Positions 7,359 to 17,874 of a DNA stretch of 64,000 nt are shown in pieces (position 1 is the first letter of the stretch; every line of letters starts with the position of its first letter). The stretch spans positions 372,001-436,000 of the forward strand of contig NZ_BMZD01000003.1 of NCBI RefSeq assembly GCF_014652615.1. Reading direction: 5' to 3'. The notes beneath the pieces were generated by a model. That model saw only the letters and a program-made list of their open reading frames with translations. It was not told where the DNA came from and searched no databases. The stretch comes from Novosphingobium arvoryzae. Lineage in GTDB: Bacteria; Pseudomonadota; Alphaproteobacteria; Sphingomonadales; Sphingomonadaceae. A program made the position numbers and the translations under genes.

Positions 7359-8471
7359 ATGGGGCAGGACATGAATAGCGGGCCAGACAAGAGCAGCATG
7401 GCCCGGGTCGACTGGGACGCCCTGCCCTATGGCGGCGACCTCTACGGCGAGATGCATCTGGCCGAAACGACGAGCGCCGCGGCACAGCCCAAGGACACCC
7501 TGTTTCCCGGTCTGGCGATCTGCGGCGTCGCGGCGGCGGCGGCGGCCTGGCTGTCAGAACACTACGGCTTTCCGATCATCCTGCTCGGCCTGCTGGTGGG
7601 CCTCTCGCTCAACTTCATCGCGCGTGATCCGCGCACGCACCTTGGGCTGGACTTCGCCTCGCGCACCTGCCTGCGCATCGGCATCGTGATGCTGGGGCTG
7701 CAAGTTACCTTCGCCCAGATCGGCGCGCTGGGCCCTGCCCCGTTTGGCGCGCTGGTGGTGGTCATGGCCGCCACGATCCTGGCCGGCGTGCTGGGCAGCC
7801 GGGTTGGCGGGCAATCGACTTATGCCGGGATGCTGGCGGGCGGCGCGACCGCAATCTGCGGCGCAAGTGCCGCGCTCGCGCTCTATGGCGTCATCGGCAA
7901 GCACCGGCTCAGCCAGGCGCAGTTCGCGCTGACGCTGGTCGGCATCTCGCTCGCCAGCGCGTTTGCGATGTCGGTCTATCCTGTGCTGGCCGAGGAATTC
8001 GCGCTGTCTGACCGGCAGGCCGGGTTCCTGATCGGCGCGTCGATCCATGACGTCGCCCAGGCCATTGGCGCCGGCTATGCCTTTTCCGACGCGGCCGGCA
8101 GCTATGCCACCATCGTGAAGCTGGCCCGCGTTGCGTTGCTCGCCCCGGTCGTGGCGCTGGTTTCGCTGGCGCTGACCCCCGCAGACGGATCAGTCGGTCA
8201 GCCATTGTGGAAACGGCTGGCGCTGCCCTGGTTCATCACCGCGTTTCTGGCCACGGTTGCGCTGAACAGCGTGGTGACCATGCCCCCGGTTCTGGCACAC
8301 TATGCGCTGGTCGGGTCAAAGGCGCTGCTGCTGCTGGCCGTGACAGCCACCGCCATGCGCAGCCGGATGGACCTGCTGATGGAAATGGGCTGGCGGGCGA
8401 CTGTGCCGGTCCTGGCCGCCACCCTTGTCAGCTTCGGCGTCGCGCTGGGGTTTGCTCTGCTGCTACTGTGA
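7359..8471 (+). CDS. YeiH/UPF0324 family putative sulfate/sulfite exporter
   Basis: Polytopic inner-membrane protein of 370 aa, about ten hydrophobic segments, of the conserved-hypothetical-698 family. Members of this family have been proposed as exporters of sulfite or sulfate in sulfonate-degrading bacteria. Recognisable segments are GFPIILLGLLVGLSLNFI, GLDFASRTCLRIGIVMLGLQ, AGGATAICGASAALALYG and GASIHDVAQAIGAGYAFSD. A second ATG at 7371 preceded by GGCAGGAC is an equally good start. The operator ends 22 bp upstream. In context it would dispose of sulfite or sulfate from sulfosugar desulfonation; that role is inference. Confidence 0.82.
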   Translation: MGQDMNSGPDKSSMARVDWDALPYGGDLYGEMHLAETTSAAAQPKDTLFPGLAICGVAAAAAAWLSEHYGFPIILLGLLVGLSLNFIARDPRTHLGLDFASRTCLRIGIVMLGLQVTFAQIGALGPAPFGALVVVMAATILAGVLGSRVGGQSTYAGMLAGGATAICGASAALALYGVIGKHRLSQAQFALTLVGISLASAFAMSVYPVLAEEFALSDRQAGFLIGASIHDVAQAIGAGYAFSDAAGSYATIVKLARVALLAPVVALVSLALTPADGSVGQPLWKRLALPWFITAFLATVALNSVVTMPPVLAHYALVGSKALLLLAVTATAMRSRMDLLMEMGWRATVPVLAATLVSFGVALGFALLLL

Positions 8472-8494
8472 TTCCGCGATCTGCGTTTGCCACA

Positions 8495-8516
8495 AACGTT
8501 CATATATGCGAATGTT
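8495..8516. promoter_or_regulatory. Candidate IclR operator upstream of the metE-like operon
   Basis: A 22-bp imperfect dyad, AAC-N-TTC...GAA-N-GTT (16 of 22 positions symmetric), has the core TTCATATATGCGAA at 8499-8512. The core matches 11 of 14 positions with the reverse complement of the dyad at 12307-12320 upstream of the O-demethylase gene. It lies 32 bp before the metE-like start codon. Confidence 0.5.
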
Positions 8517-8547
8517 TCACGAAAGCGTTTGCGCGAGAGGACATCGC

Positions 8548-9681
8548 ATGACCCACATTAAGACCACCCACGTCGGCAGCCTGCCGCGCGGGGACGAGTT
8601 GACCCCGCTGTTGCTTGCGCGCGATGCCGGCAAGCCCTATGACACGGCGGAGTTCGATCGGGTCGTCAGCGCCGCCGTATCCGAAGCCGTGCAGCAGCAG
8701 GTTGCCGCAGGGGTCAGCATCGTCTCGGACGGCGAACTGGGCAAGGTTGGCTATTCCACCTACATGATCGAGCGCCTCTCCGGGTTCGGCGGCCATACCG
8801 ACCGCAAACCGGCCGCCGACCTGGCCGAGGTCCCCAACCTTGCCAAGAAGCTGTCCGCAATCATGGGCAGCCAGGAGTTTGTCCGCGCCAGTTGCATCGA
8901 CGCGGTCAAGCTGGTCACGCTGGAACCGCTGCACGATGATATCCGCCGCTTCCGCGCCGCGCTCGACGCCTATGCCGCTCCGGACACCGAAGCCTTCATG
9001 AACGCGGCCTCGCCGGGGCTGATCACCGCTTTTCAGGTCAACCGGTTCTACCCCAGCCACGAAGCCTACCTCGCCGCGCTGGTCGATGCGATGCGCGAGG
9101 AATACGAGACGATCGTGAACGCGGGCTTCTACCTCCAGCTCGATTGTCCGGACCTGGCGATGAGCCGCCATACCGGCTATCAGGACGCGACCGAGGAGGA
9201 GTTCCTCAAGATCGCCGCCGCCAATGTCGAGGCGCTCAATGCCGCGACCGCCAACATTCCGCCCGAACGGATGCGGATGCACGTCTGCTGGGGCAACTAC
9301 GAAGGCCCCCACGATCACGACATCGCGTTGGAAAAGGTGATCGACATCGTCATCAAGGCCCGTCCCGCCACCGTCCTGTTCGAAGCCGCCAATCCGCGCC
9401 ACGAACACGAATGGAAGGTATGGCAGGATGCCAAACTGCCGGACTGGAAGATCCTGGCCCCCGGCATGATCGATACCTGCTCCAACTATGTCGAGCACCC
9501 GGAACTGATCGCGCAGCGGATCGAACGCTTCGCCGGGATCGTCGGACCCGACCGCGTCGTTGCCAGCACCGACTGCGGGTTCGGCACGTTCGCCGGCTAT
9601 GGCAAGATCGATCCGATCGTGACCTGGCGCAAGCTGCGCAACCTGCGCGAAGGCGCCGATATCGCGGCGAGCCGCCTATGA
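8548..9681 (+). CDS. Cobalamin-independent methionine synthase II (MetE C-terminal) family methyltransferase-like protein
   Basis: 377-aa zinc-dependent (beta/alpha)8-barrel protein equivalent to the catalytic half of MetE. It opens with TTHVGSLPRG, the usual family start. The zinc ligands are all present: HxC in RMHVCWGN, a Glu in LFEAANPR and the last Cys in STDCGFGTF. The folate-binding N-terminal half of true MetE is absent, so it probably does not make methionine from methyl-THF on its own; relatives use thiol substrates including coenzyme M or unknown acceptors. Start ATG 8548 has GAGAGG upstream. It overlaps the next gene by ATGA. Context with a THF-dependent O-demethylase suggests a methyl-transfer role, which is inferred. 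Confidence 0.88.
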   Translation: MTHIKTTHVGSLPRGDELTPLLLARDAGKPYDTAEFDRVVSAAVSEAVQQQVAAGVSIVSDGELGKVGYSTYMIERLSGFGGHTDRKPAADLAEVPNLAKKLSAIMGSQEFVRASCIDAVKLVTLEPLHDDIRRFRAALDAYAAPDTEAFMNAASPGLITAFQVNRFYPSHEAYLAALVDAMREEYETIVNAGFYLQLDCPDLAMSRHTGYQDATEEEFLKIAAANVEALNAATANIPPERMRMHVCWGNYEGPHDHDIALEKVIDIVIKARPATVLFEAANPRHEHEWKVWQDAKLPDWKILAPGMIDTCSNYVEHPELIAQRIERFAGIVGPDRVVASTDCGFGTFAGYGKIDPIVTWRKLRNLREGADIAASRL

Positions 9682-10067
9682 CCGAGGATCAGCGCCGCGC
9701 GATCGAGGCGGACTGCGCCCGTCTGATCGCGCTCTATGCAAACCTCAACGACGAAGCCCGCTGGGAGGATGTTGCCGCGCTCTATACCGATGATGGCCTG
9801 ATGACGCGCCCGACCGCACCGGATGCGCCCATCGTTGGCCGCGCGGCAATCCTTGCCGCGTTTCAGGCCCGTCCGCCGCGCAAGACGCGGCATGTCTGCT
9901 CCAACGTGGTGATCGATGTAGAGGATCATGCCAGTGCGCGCGGCACCAGCGCGATGGTGCTGTTTACCGAGGGCGGCGTGCCGCTCGCGGGCTCCTTTCA
10001 CGACCGGTTCGTGTTGACCGCCGACGGCTGGCGGTTTGCAGAACGGCGCGGCAGTCTGGCCTGGTAA
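9678..10067 (+). CDS. SnoaL/NTF2-like small protein
   Basis: 129 aa with the NTF2-like cone fold pattern: an N-terminal helix (IEADCARLIALYANLNDEAR), WEDVAALYTDDGLMTRP, GRAAILAAF, and C-terminal strands ending FHDRFVLTADGWRFAERRG. This family contains small hydrolases, dehydratases, isomerases and non-catalytic ligand binders, so the activity cannot be assigned. It lies second in a three-gene operon, overlapping the metE-like gene by 4 bp and the iclR start by one base (TAATG). Confidence 0.83.
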   Translation: MTEDQRRAIEADCARLIALYANLNDEARWEDVAALYTDDGLMTRPTAPDAPIVGRAAILAAFQARPPRKTRHVCSNVVIDVEDHASARGTSAMVLFTEGGVPLAGSFHDRFVLTADGWRFAERRGSLAW

Positions 10068-10828
10068 TGCCGCAGTCATCGGCCTCGGCGGCTCCGTCCA
10101 ACACCGTCAAGTCGGCGATGCGCACGCTCGACATAATCGAGTTCGTGGTCGCTCATCCACAAGGCCCGATCGCGCAGGATATCGCCGCCGCGCTCGACAT
10201 TCCGGTATCCAGCCTGTCCTACCTGCTCAGCACGCTGGCAGAGCGCGAATACCTGGTCCGCGACGGCCGGCGTTATCGCCCTGGGCCGGGCCTGCATCGC
10301 CTGATCGTCCCGCGCGCCAGCCTGACCCTGGCCGAACGGGTCGAGCCGCTGGTGAAAGTGCTGCGCAGCGAGCTGGACGAAACCGCCAGCTTCATGGTCC
10401 GCACCGGCTGGGAAGTGGAGGCGCTGGTCACCGAAGCCAGCGGACAGGCGCTGCGCTATGCCATCGAACCGGGTCACCGCAAGCCGCTCCACGCACTGGC
10501 CGCGGGCAAGGCCATCCTTGCCGCATTGCCCGAACCGGAACTGGCGCGCTATTTCGCGGAATGCCCGCGGCCCCGCTACACTGCCCACACGCTGTTGGAC
10601 GAGGCAGAGCTACGCCCCGCGCTGGAGCAGATCCGGCGCGATGGCGTGGCCGAAGCGCACGAGGAAAACACCATCGGCATCTGCGGCCTCGGTGCTGCGG
10701 CATGGCTGAACGGTGAGGTCGTCGGCGCGTTCGCCGTTGCAATCCCGGAAGTGCGGTTCAACCCGCAAGTGGCGACCAAGGCCCGGGCCGCGCTGTCACG
10801 CGCGGCCGCGAGCCTGACCGGGGCCTGA
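10067..10828 (+). CDS. IclR-family transcriptional regulator
   Basis: 253 aa. An N-terminal winged helix-turn-helix (residues ~16-75: SAMRTLDIIEFVVAH, IAQDIAAALDIPVSSLSYLLSTLAEREYLV) is followed by an IclR effector domain (ALRYAIEPGHRKPLHALAAGKAILA, HEENTIGICGLGAAAWLNGEVVGAFAVAIP). It is the last gene of the metE-like operon, starting at the preceding stop (TAATG). Its stop codon is immediately followed by that of the convergent O-demethylase gene. Likely binding sites are the dyads at 8495-8516 and 12307-12320. The effector is perhaps a methoxylated aromatic acid, which is inferred. Confidence 0.9.
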   Translation: MPQSSASAAPSNTVKSAMRTLDIIEFVVAHPQGPIAQDIAAALDIPVSSLSYLLSTLAEREYLVRDGRRYRPGPGLHRLIVPRASLTLAERVEPLVKVLRSELDETASFMVRTGWEVEALVTEASGQALRYAIEPGHRKPLHALAAGKAILAALPEPELARYFAECPRPRYTAHTLLDEAELRPALEQIRRDGVAEAHEENTIGICGLGAAAWLNGEVVGAFAVAIPEVRFNPQVATKARAALSRAAASLTGA

Positions 10829-10837
10829 TCAGGCCCC
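10820..10837. terminator. Bidirectional terminator-like palindrome containing both stop codons
   Basis: GGGGCCTGATCAGGCCCC is a perfect 18-bp palindrome. Its centre TGATCA supplies the TGA of iclR (10826-10828) on the plus strand and the TGA of the O-demethylase gene (10831-10829) on the minus strand. No T-run follows on the plus strand beyond TT, so termination strength is uncertain. Confidence 0.55.
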
Positions 10838-12220
10838 CTTGGTCCGCCACCCTTCGGCGTAGTTGTCGCGCGCGGCCTCGACATAAGGCACGGCCGCAAC
10901 AACCGCCTTGATCGGGGTCTGAACATGCGGCTCCACGGTCGGCTTGCGGGTGCCGCCGTTCGGCTCGCCCCAGATCAGGGAAACCTTGGTGCCGGGTTCG
11001 GCATACTGCGGCTCCAGCATCGCCAGCGTCAGGAACTTGCCTTCGTTCGCCGTGTAGCCAATCCACGTCGACAGCCCCGCCAGGCTGCCATCCTCGGCGC
11101 GCACTTCGTCAAACGGATGCATCGCATAGACCGCACTGGGGTATTCCATGAACTTCGCGCGTTCGCCCTTCGACAACGCGGAGGACTGCACCCGCATGAC
11201 ATCCTCGTTGTCGAGCGCCAGCGTCACCTTCTTGCGGTGCGGACCGGCGGCGATCTTTTCCAGTGCCTCGCGCCCGATGAAATCGTGATCGAACTTCACG
11301 AACGGGCCATAGCCGAGATCCCAGGGCGTCAGGTAGTAACCCTCGATGCTGTCGGGGACGTAGGAGCCACCGATCGAGCACATCCCGGCATAGGACCTGG
11401 CCGAGAGCCATTCGCGGAACGGCTTCAGTTCCTCACCCGTGTAGATCGCGGGCAGCGGCGACGGAATCCAGCCCGATTCCAGCGTGTTGGACGAATAGGC
11501 CCGGCCGCCGACCAGCGCCATGCCGTATTCCTTGCCGGCTTCGACCAGCGCGGCGTGGACCGCGCTATAGTCTTCCCAGGGACCGTAAAGTTCCCAACCC
11601 GGCTGGCCGGCCATCCCGTGGCGCAGCGCGTGCACGGTCTTGCCCGCGATGGTCAGGTGCGTGATGTTGAAGAACTTGAGATCCGGCGGGGTGATGCCGG
11701 TGGCCTTCTCGATGATCTTCATCGCGTTCGGGCCCTGGACCTGGAAGCGATAGTTCTTGCGCTTGCCGTCGTTACGCATCGCCCAGCGTTCATCGCGCTC
11801 GACTTCGACGTTCCACTTGCCCGATGCGGCGTGAAATTCCACCCACTCGATCGAGGGCGCGCGGCCGACCAGATTGAACCGCTCTTCCTCGAGATAGAAC
11901 AGGATAACGTCGCCGATCACGTGTCCGGCGGGAGTGCACGGCACGAACTGCTTCGCCTTGTCCGGCACAAAACCCTTGAAGCTGTTGATCGCCAGATAGT
12001 TCAGCATGGCGAAGGCATCCGGGCCGCGCACTTCCAGGTCCACCATGTGGTAGCTCTGGTTATAGAGCACGGCCGTGTGCTGCCAGGCCCACTGCTCGCT
12101 GCGCCAGTTGGAATATTCCGCAGGAACGCCCGGATACACGTTCGGACCAACCTGCTGGTTGCGCAGCAGGTCAACGATATCGCCCGTCCCGGCGAGCATG
12201 GATTCAAGCGATTCTGCCAT
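10829..12220 (-). CDS. LigM/DesA-type tetrahydrofolate-dependent aromatic O-demethylase homologue
   Basis: 463 aa, GcvT (aminomethyltransferase) fold, collinear with LigM of Sphingobium SYK-6, which moves the methyl of vanillate or 3-O-methylgallate to tetrahydrofolate. Shared segments include the N-terminal LRNQQVGPNVYPGV, YSNWRSEQWAWQHTAVLY, LRHGMAGQPGWELYGPWEDY, SNTLESGWIPSPLPAIYTGE, GYGPFVKFDHDFIGREALE and WGEPNGGTRKPTVEPH. The start ATG at 12220 has GAGAGGGA upstream; a GTG at 12238 is less likely. It is convergent with the iclR operon and probably shares its regulator. The methoxy substrate cannot be told from sequence, and vanillate, syringate or another methoxy compound is possible. 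Confidence 0.88.
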   Translation of the reverse strand: MAESLESMLAGTGDIVDLLRNQQVGPNVYPGVPAEYSNWRSEQWAWQHTAVLYNQSYHMVDLEVRGPDAFAMLNYLAINSFKGFVPDKAKQFVPCTPAGHVIGDVILFYLEEERFNLVGRAPSIEWVEFHAASGKWNVEVERDERWAMRNDGKRKNYRFQVQGPNAMKIIEKATGITPPDLKFFNITHLTIAGKTVHALRHGMAGQPGWELYGPWEDYSAVHAALVEAGKEYGMALVGGRAYSSNTLESGWIPSPLPAIYTGEELKPFREWLSARSYAGMCSIGGSYVPDSIEGYYLTPWDLGYGPFVKFDHDFIGREALEKIAAGPHRKKVTLALDNEDVMRVQSSALSKGERAKFMEYPSAVYAMHPFDEVRAEDGSLAGLSTWIGYTANEGKFLTLAMLEPQYAEPGTKVSLIWGEPNGGTRKPTVEPHVQTPIKAVVAAVPYVEAARDNYAEGWRTKGA

Positions 12221-12306
12221 GATGCATCCCTCTCTCACGTATCATCGGGGCGCACAGCAGCGCCCGCTCCCGAATCCTTCTGGCACATTTTCGTGTGCGT
12301 GAAAAG

Positions 12307-12320
12307 TTCGCAATTGTGAA
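12307..12320. promoter_or_regulatory. Candidate IclR operator upstream of the O-demethylase gene
   Basis: TTCGCAATTGTGAA is a 14-bp dyad with 12 symmetric positions, 87 bp upstream of the O-demethylase start. Its reverse complement TTCACAATTGCGAA resembles TTCATATATGCGAA at 8499-8512, upstream of the metE-like/iclR operon. Confidence 0.5.
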
Positions 12321-12845
12321 AAGGGCGAGGGTGATATCTCGGGAGCCCAGGTCCATCTCGTTAAACACCGGGCACCTGCAAGCTGACGATACATCATTCG
12401 TCATTCTGACTGTGTATTTTATATTCTAGAATGATCACTCTCACTATTGATGAATTTTCGTTCCATATCGAGTGTAACGGTCGGCTTGGACATTCACCTG
12501 ACCCAATGCAGCCATGGCAACAGAACGTTTATCGAAATTTCAGCGCCTTGCCCTGCCACAACCAATCTTAACAGCACGCAATCGCACCAACACTTGATTC
12601 ATCGCCACCAAGAGATGGACCAGCAGGCTCGGCGAAACGAAACCTTCGCACGACGAACAGAATCCGCTCACACCAAAATGAACCAAACCCGGCTCGAACT
12701 TCGGATAATACCTAGGTATTCGTTAGCACGAATTAATATTTTAACCGTGCCTTATCCTTACCCCGGCGCGATAAACCGCGCCCAAGACTGAAGAAAGCCG
12801 AACCTACGGGTCTAAACAATATAAAGAACCGGAGAAACGGGTGAG
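12321..12845. other. AT-rich intergenic region without a convincing gene
   Basis: About 525 bp, clearly richer in A+T than its flanks. It contains the long-loop inverted repeat TCATTCT (12401-12407) / AGAATGA (12428-12434) around a T-rich stretch. A 114-codon open frame at 12447-12791 has no ribosome binding site and a composition unlike local genes, so I do not call it. It probably holds the promoter of the orphan regulator at 12846 and upstream promoter elements of the O-demethylase gene. Confidence 0.5.
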
Positions 12846-13589
12846 ATGAACGAATTCACCATTCGGGTAAATGTGCCGGGTGCGCCTGAGGATGTAACGA
12901 CGTTATTCCTCGAAAACCCCGAGTACATGACCCTGCGAATCCGATATATCGAGATGAACGATACGGAGGCCGAGCACCGCCGCAGCTGGCTGGACAAGTC
13001 CTTGTTGCATTACAGCATCAACGACTTCAGCACGCGTCCCGACATTCTCCTTTCCACCGCCAAGATGGACTACGACGTCATCATCTTTGGCGGTGAGGAT
13101 CACCGCCGGATCGCGGAATTCATGAAGGAGCATTCCTCCATGATGGTCAACAAGATCAAGATCTGCATCTGCATGAAAAGCGATCCGAAACGTCGTGCCA
13201 AGCTGATCATGCTGGGCTTCGATGATGTGATCGATATCGGCCGGACCCATTACCTGGAGTTCATGGCCCGCATCTTCTCGTTCTGGAAACGCTATCAGGA
13301 CAACGCCTTTTCGCGCAAGAAGGACAACGAATTCCAACGGTCGATGACCAAGGCCGCCCATGCCTACAATCTGCCGCCGCGTTTGCGCTCTGTGCTGCAG
13401 CATCTGCTGAAATCACCCGGCAATACGGCGACCTACAACTCGCTGTGCATCGCGGCGAGTTCGGATTCCAACCCGATCACCAGAGAGAACCTGAAAGTGA
13501 TCATCAGCAACCTCAGGAAATTCCTGAGGCCAGGCTATCGGATCACTTCAGACAGGCAATCGACCTACACGCTCATTCAGCCCAAGTAG
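12846..13589 (+). CDS. Orphan OmpR-like winged-helix regulator with degenerate receiver domain
   Basis: 247 aa. The N-terminal ~125 residues look like a receiver fold, but the expected DxxxxD strand reads YDVIIFGG, so the phospho-acceptor aspartate is replaced by glycine. The C-terminal part (from ~residue 165) matches a Trans_reg_C winged helix: RLRSVLQHLLKSPGNTATYN, ENLKVIISNLRKFL, GYRITSDRQSTYTL. The start ATG 12846 is preceded by GGAGAAACGGGTGAG. No sensor kinase is adjacent. It probably works without phosphorylation, through protein or ligand contacts; targets are unknown. Confidence 0.75.
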   Translation: MNEFTIRVNVPGAPEDVTTLFLENPEYMTLRIRYIEMNDTEAEHRRSWLDKSLLHYSINDFSTRPDILLSTAKMDYDVIIFGGEDHRRIAEFMKEHSSMMVNKIKICICMKSDPKRRAKLIMLGFDDVIDIGRTHYLEFMARIFSFWKRYQDNAFSRKKDNEFQRSMTKAAHAYNLPPRLRSVLQHLLKSPGNTATYNSLCIAASSDSNPITRENLKVIISNLRKFLRPGYRITSDRQSTYTLIQPK

Positions 13590-13605
13590 CCCACCGGCCT
13601 GGCCG

Positions 13606-13899
13606 TCACGTGAGCAAGTGGCGCGCCAGGTAGGGCAGACCTGCGATGCTCATCCAGCCCAGCTTGCCCCAGAACGCCAGTTTCGGATTCTGGTGATTCC
13701 ACAGTCCCAGTGCGCCGCTTGCACCGATCGCGCCGGCGCCGGGAATCCAGAAGCCGACCAGACCGACAAGACCGAACAGACCCAGCAATCGGATTTCACT
13801 ACCTGGCCGGCTCTTATCGACTGGCTGCCTGATGCCGGCCAGACCAGCGAAACCGATCAGTCCGATCAGGCCCACGAACGGGGCAAGGGTATCCATCAT
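13606..13899 (-). CDS. Small hydrophobic membrane protein, unknown function
   Basis: 97 aa. Two or three Gly/Leu-rich membrane segments are visible: LAPFVGLIGLIGFAGLAGI, LLGLFGLVGLVGFWIPGAGAIG and a C-terminal LGWMSIAGLPYLA. Start ATG 13899 lies 10-11 bases after GGAGAGGA; an upstream ATG at 13920 would place that site inside the gene. It is convergent with the orphan regulator gene, with stops 16 bp apart. Family not recognised. Confidence 0.6.
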   Translation of the reverse strand: MMDTLAPFVGLIGLIGFAGLAGIRQPVDKSRPGSEIRLLGLFGLVGLVGFWIPGAGAIGASGALGLWNHQNPKLAFWGKLGWMSIAGLPYLARHLLT

Positions 13900-14014
13900 G
13901 ATTGCTATGATCCTCTCCACAGATCACGCGATCATGCCCGAAGCCATGGCCCGGTCAAATGAATTGACCATTCGCCCCGGCGCACCTGCAATCGGGCACG
14001 ATCCAATCCGTGGG

Positions 14015-14536
14015 TCAGGCAATCAGCCTGGCATCATGAACCGCCGCGACATAGTTGCCCAGGATCTCCCGCAAGACCTGAAGGCCATGGTCCGTCAAGC
14101 GCACCAGGGTCACACGGCCATCTTCCGGATCCGGTGCGCGCATCACGAATCCTGCCTGCTCAAGCACGCCCAACCAGCGCAGCCCGGTGGTTGGTGGAGA
14201 GGCACTGGCAAGACAGGCGCTGGTAACGCTGACCGACTTGTCCTGAACATGATGGATAAACAGGTCGAGCAGGATGTCCCAGGCCGGCTCCCCGAAGAAA
14301 CCCTGCCCTACGCGCCGGTCGCGCTGGCGCCGCGTGGTGTAGATCTGGGCAGCCTTTTCCGCCAGCACCTGATCTGAATATCCGGCGCTGCTCTCACCCG
14401 ATTTGACCGGCGGCTGAAGCAATTCGTGACCGCCCTGCCCGGAATCGCCATGTGTTTCACAATCCCGGGCGATACTTTCCAATTCGCGAATAATGCGTCG
14501 AAGTTCTTTGCCTGCCTTACTTTTCGGCTCATTCAT
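14015..14536 (-). CDS. MarR-like winged-helix DNA-binding protein
   Basis: 173 aa from ATG 14536 (MNEPKSKAGKELR). A charged, probably helical N-terminus (KELRRIIRELESIARDCETH) precedes a winged helix: AWDILLDLFIHHVQDKSVSV, SACLASASPPTTGLRWLGVL, EQAGFVMRAPDPEDGRVTLVRLTDHG. The DPEDGR wing is typical of MarR proteins. An upstream in-frame ATG at 14653 would add a cysteine-rich stretch of poor coding quality. It lies downstream of uvrA on the same strand but 173 bp away, so it is probably separately transcribed. Targets unknown. Confidence 0.75.
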   Translation of the reverse strand: MNEPKSKAGKELRRIIRELESIARDCETHGDSGQGGHELLQPPVKSGESSAGYSDQVLAEKAAQIYTTRRQRDRRVGQGFFGEPAWDILLDLFIHHVQDKSVSVTSACLASASPPTTGLRWLGVLEQAGFVMRAPDPEDGRVTLVRLTDHGLQVLREILGNYVAAVHDARLIA

Positions 14537-14709
14537 CGCGTCTATCCCATAATCATCCTTACCCAGTGCAAGCCGGTTACAGACGAAGATTTCAAGCACA
14601 ACCTGGACGCATGAAGCCTGCCTCTGATCCGGGCACAGCACACTTACACACACCTGTCCTCATGTCCGGCGTAACCGGCATCCGGAGTATTGCGTAGTTT
14701 AGTGCAAAC

Positions 14710-17625
<2,916 letters not shown>

Positions 17626-17635
17626 GGTCGCGTCT

Positions 17636-17650
17636 GTTCCATATCTGTTC
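17636..17650. promoter_or_regulatory. LexA (SOS) box of uvrA
   Basis: GTTC-CATATCT-GTTC matches exactly the alphaproteobacterial LexA consensus GTTC-N7-GTTC. On the coding strand of uvrA it reads GAAC-N7-GAAC and ends 10 bp upstream of the ATG, which predicts DNA-damage induction. Confidence 0.75.
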
Positions 17651-17874
17651 ACGGGAGGCAAGAGGCACTGGCCAGCGCCTTGTGGGCAATTTGCAGCGCG
17701 CGGCCGGTTTGGCAATGCGGCACTTCGGCCCGCCCCCCCGGGGGCCGACCAACGCGCCATCCCGCTCGGCCAACGACATTGACTTCCCCGCCCGCGCGCG
17801 CGACCCAAGCGACAGCATGGCCGGGGGCGGATGGGCGCCCGCTGGCCGCAACCGTTCTGAGGGGAACACGCATC

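Noticed and set aside
12447..12791. 114-codon open frame in the AT-rich gap
   Set aside because: No ribosome binding site, composition unlike genes here and no family resemblance; kept as intergenic.
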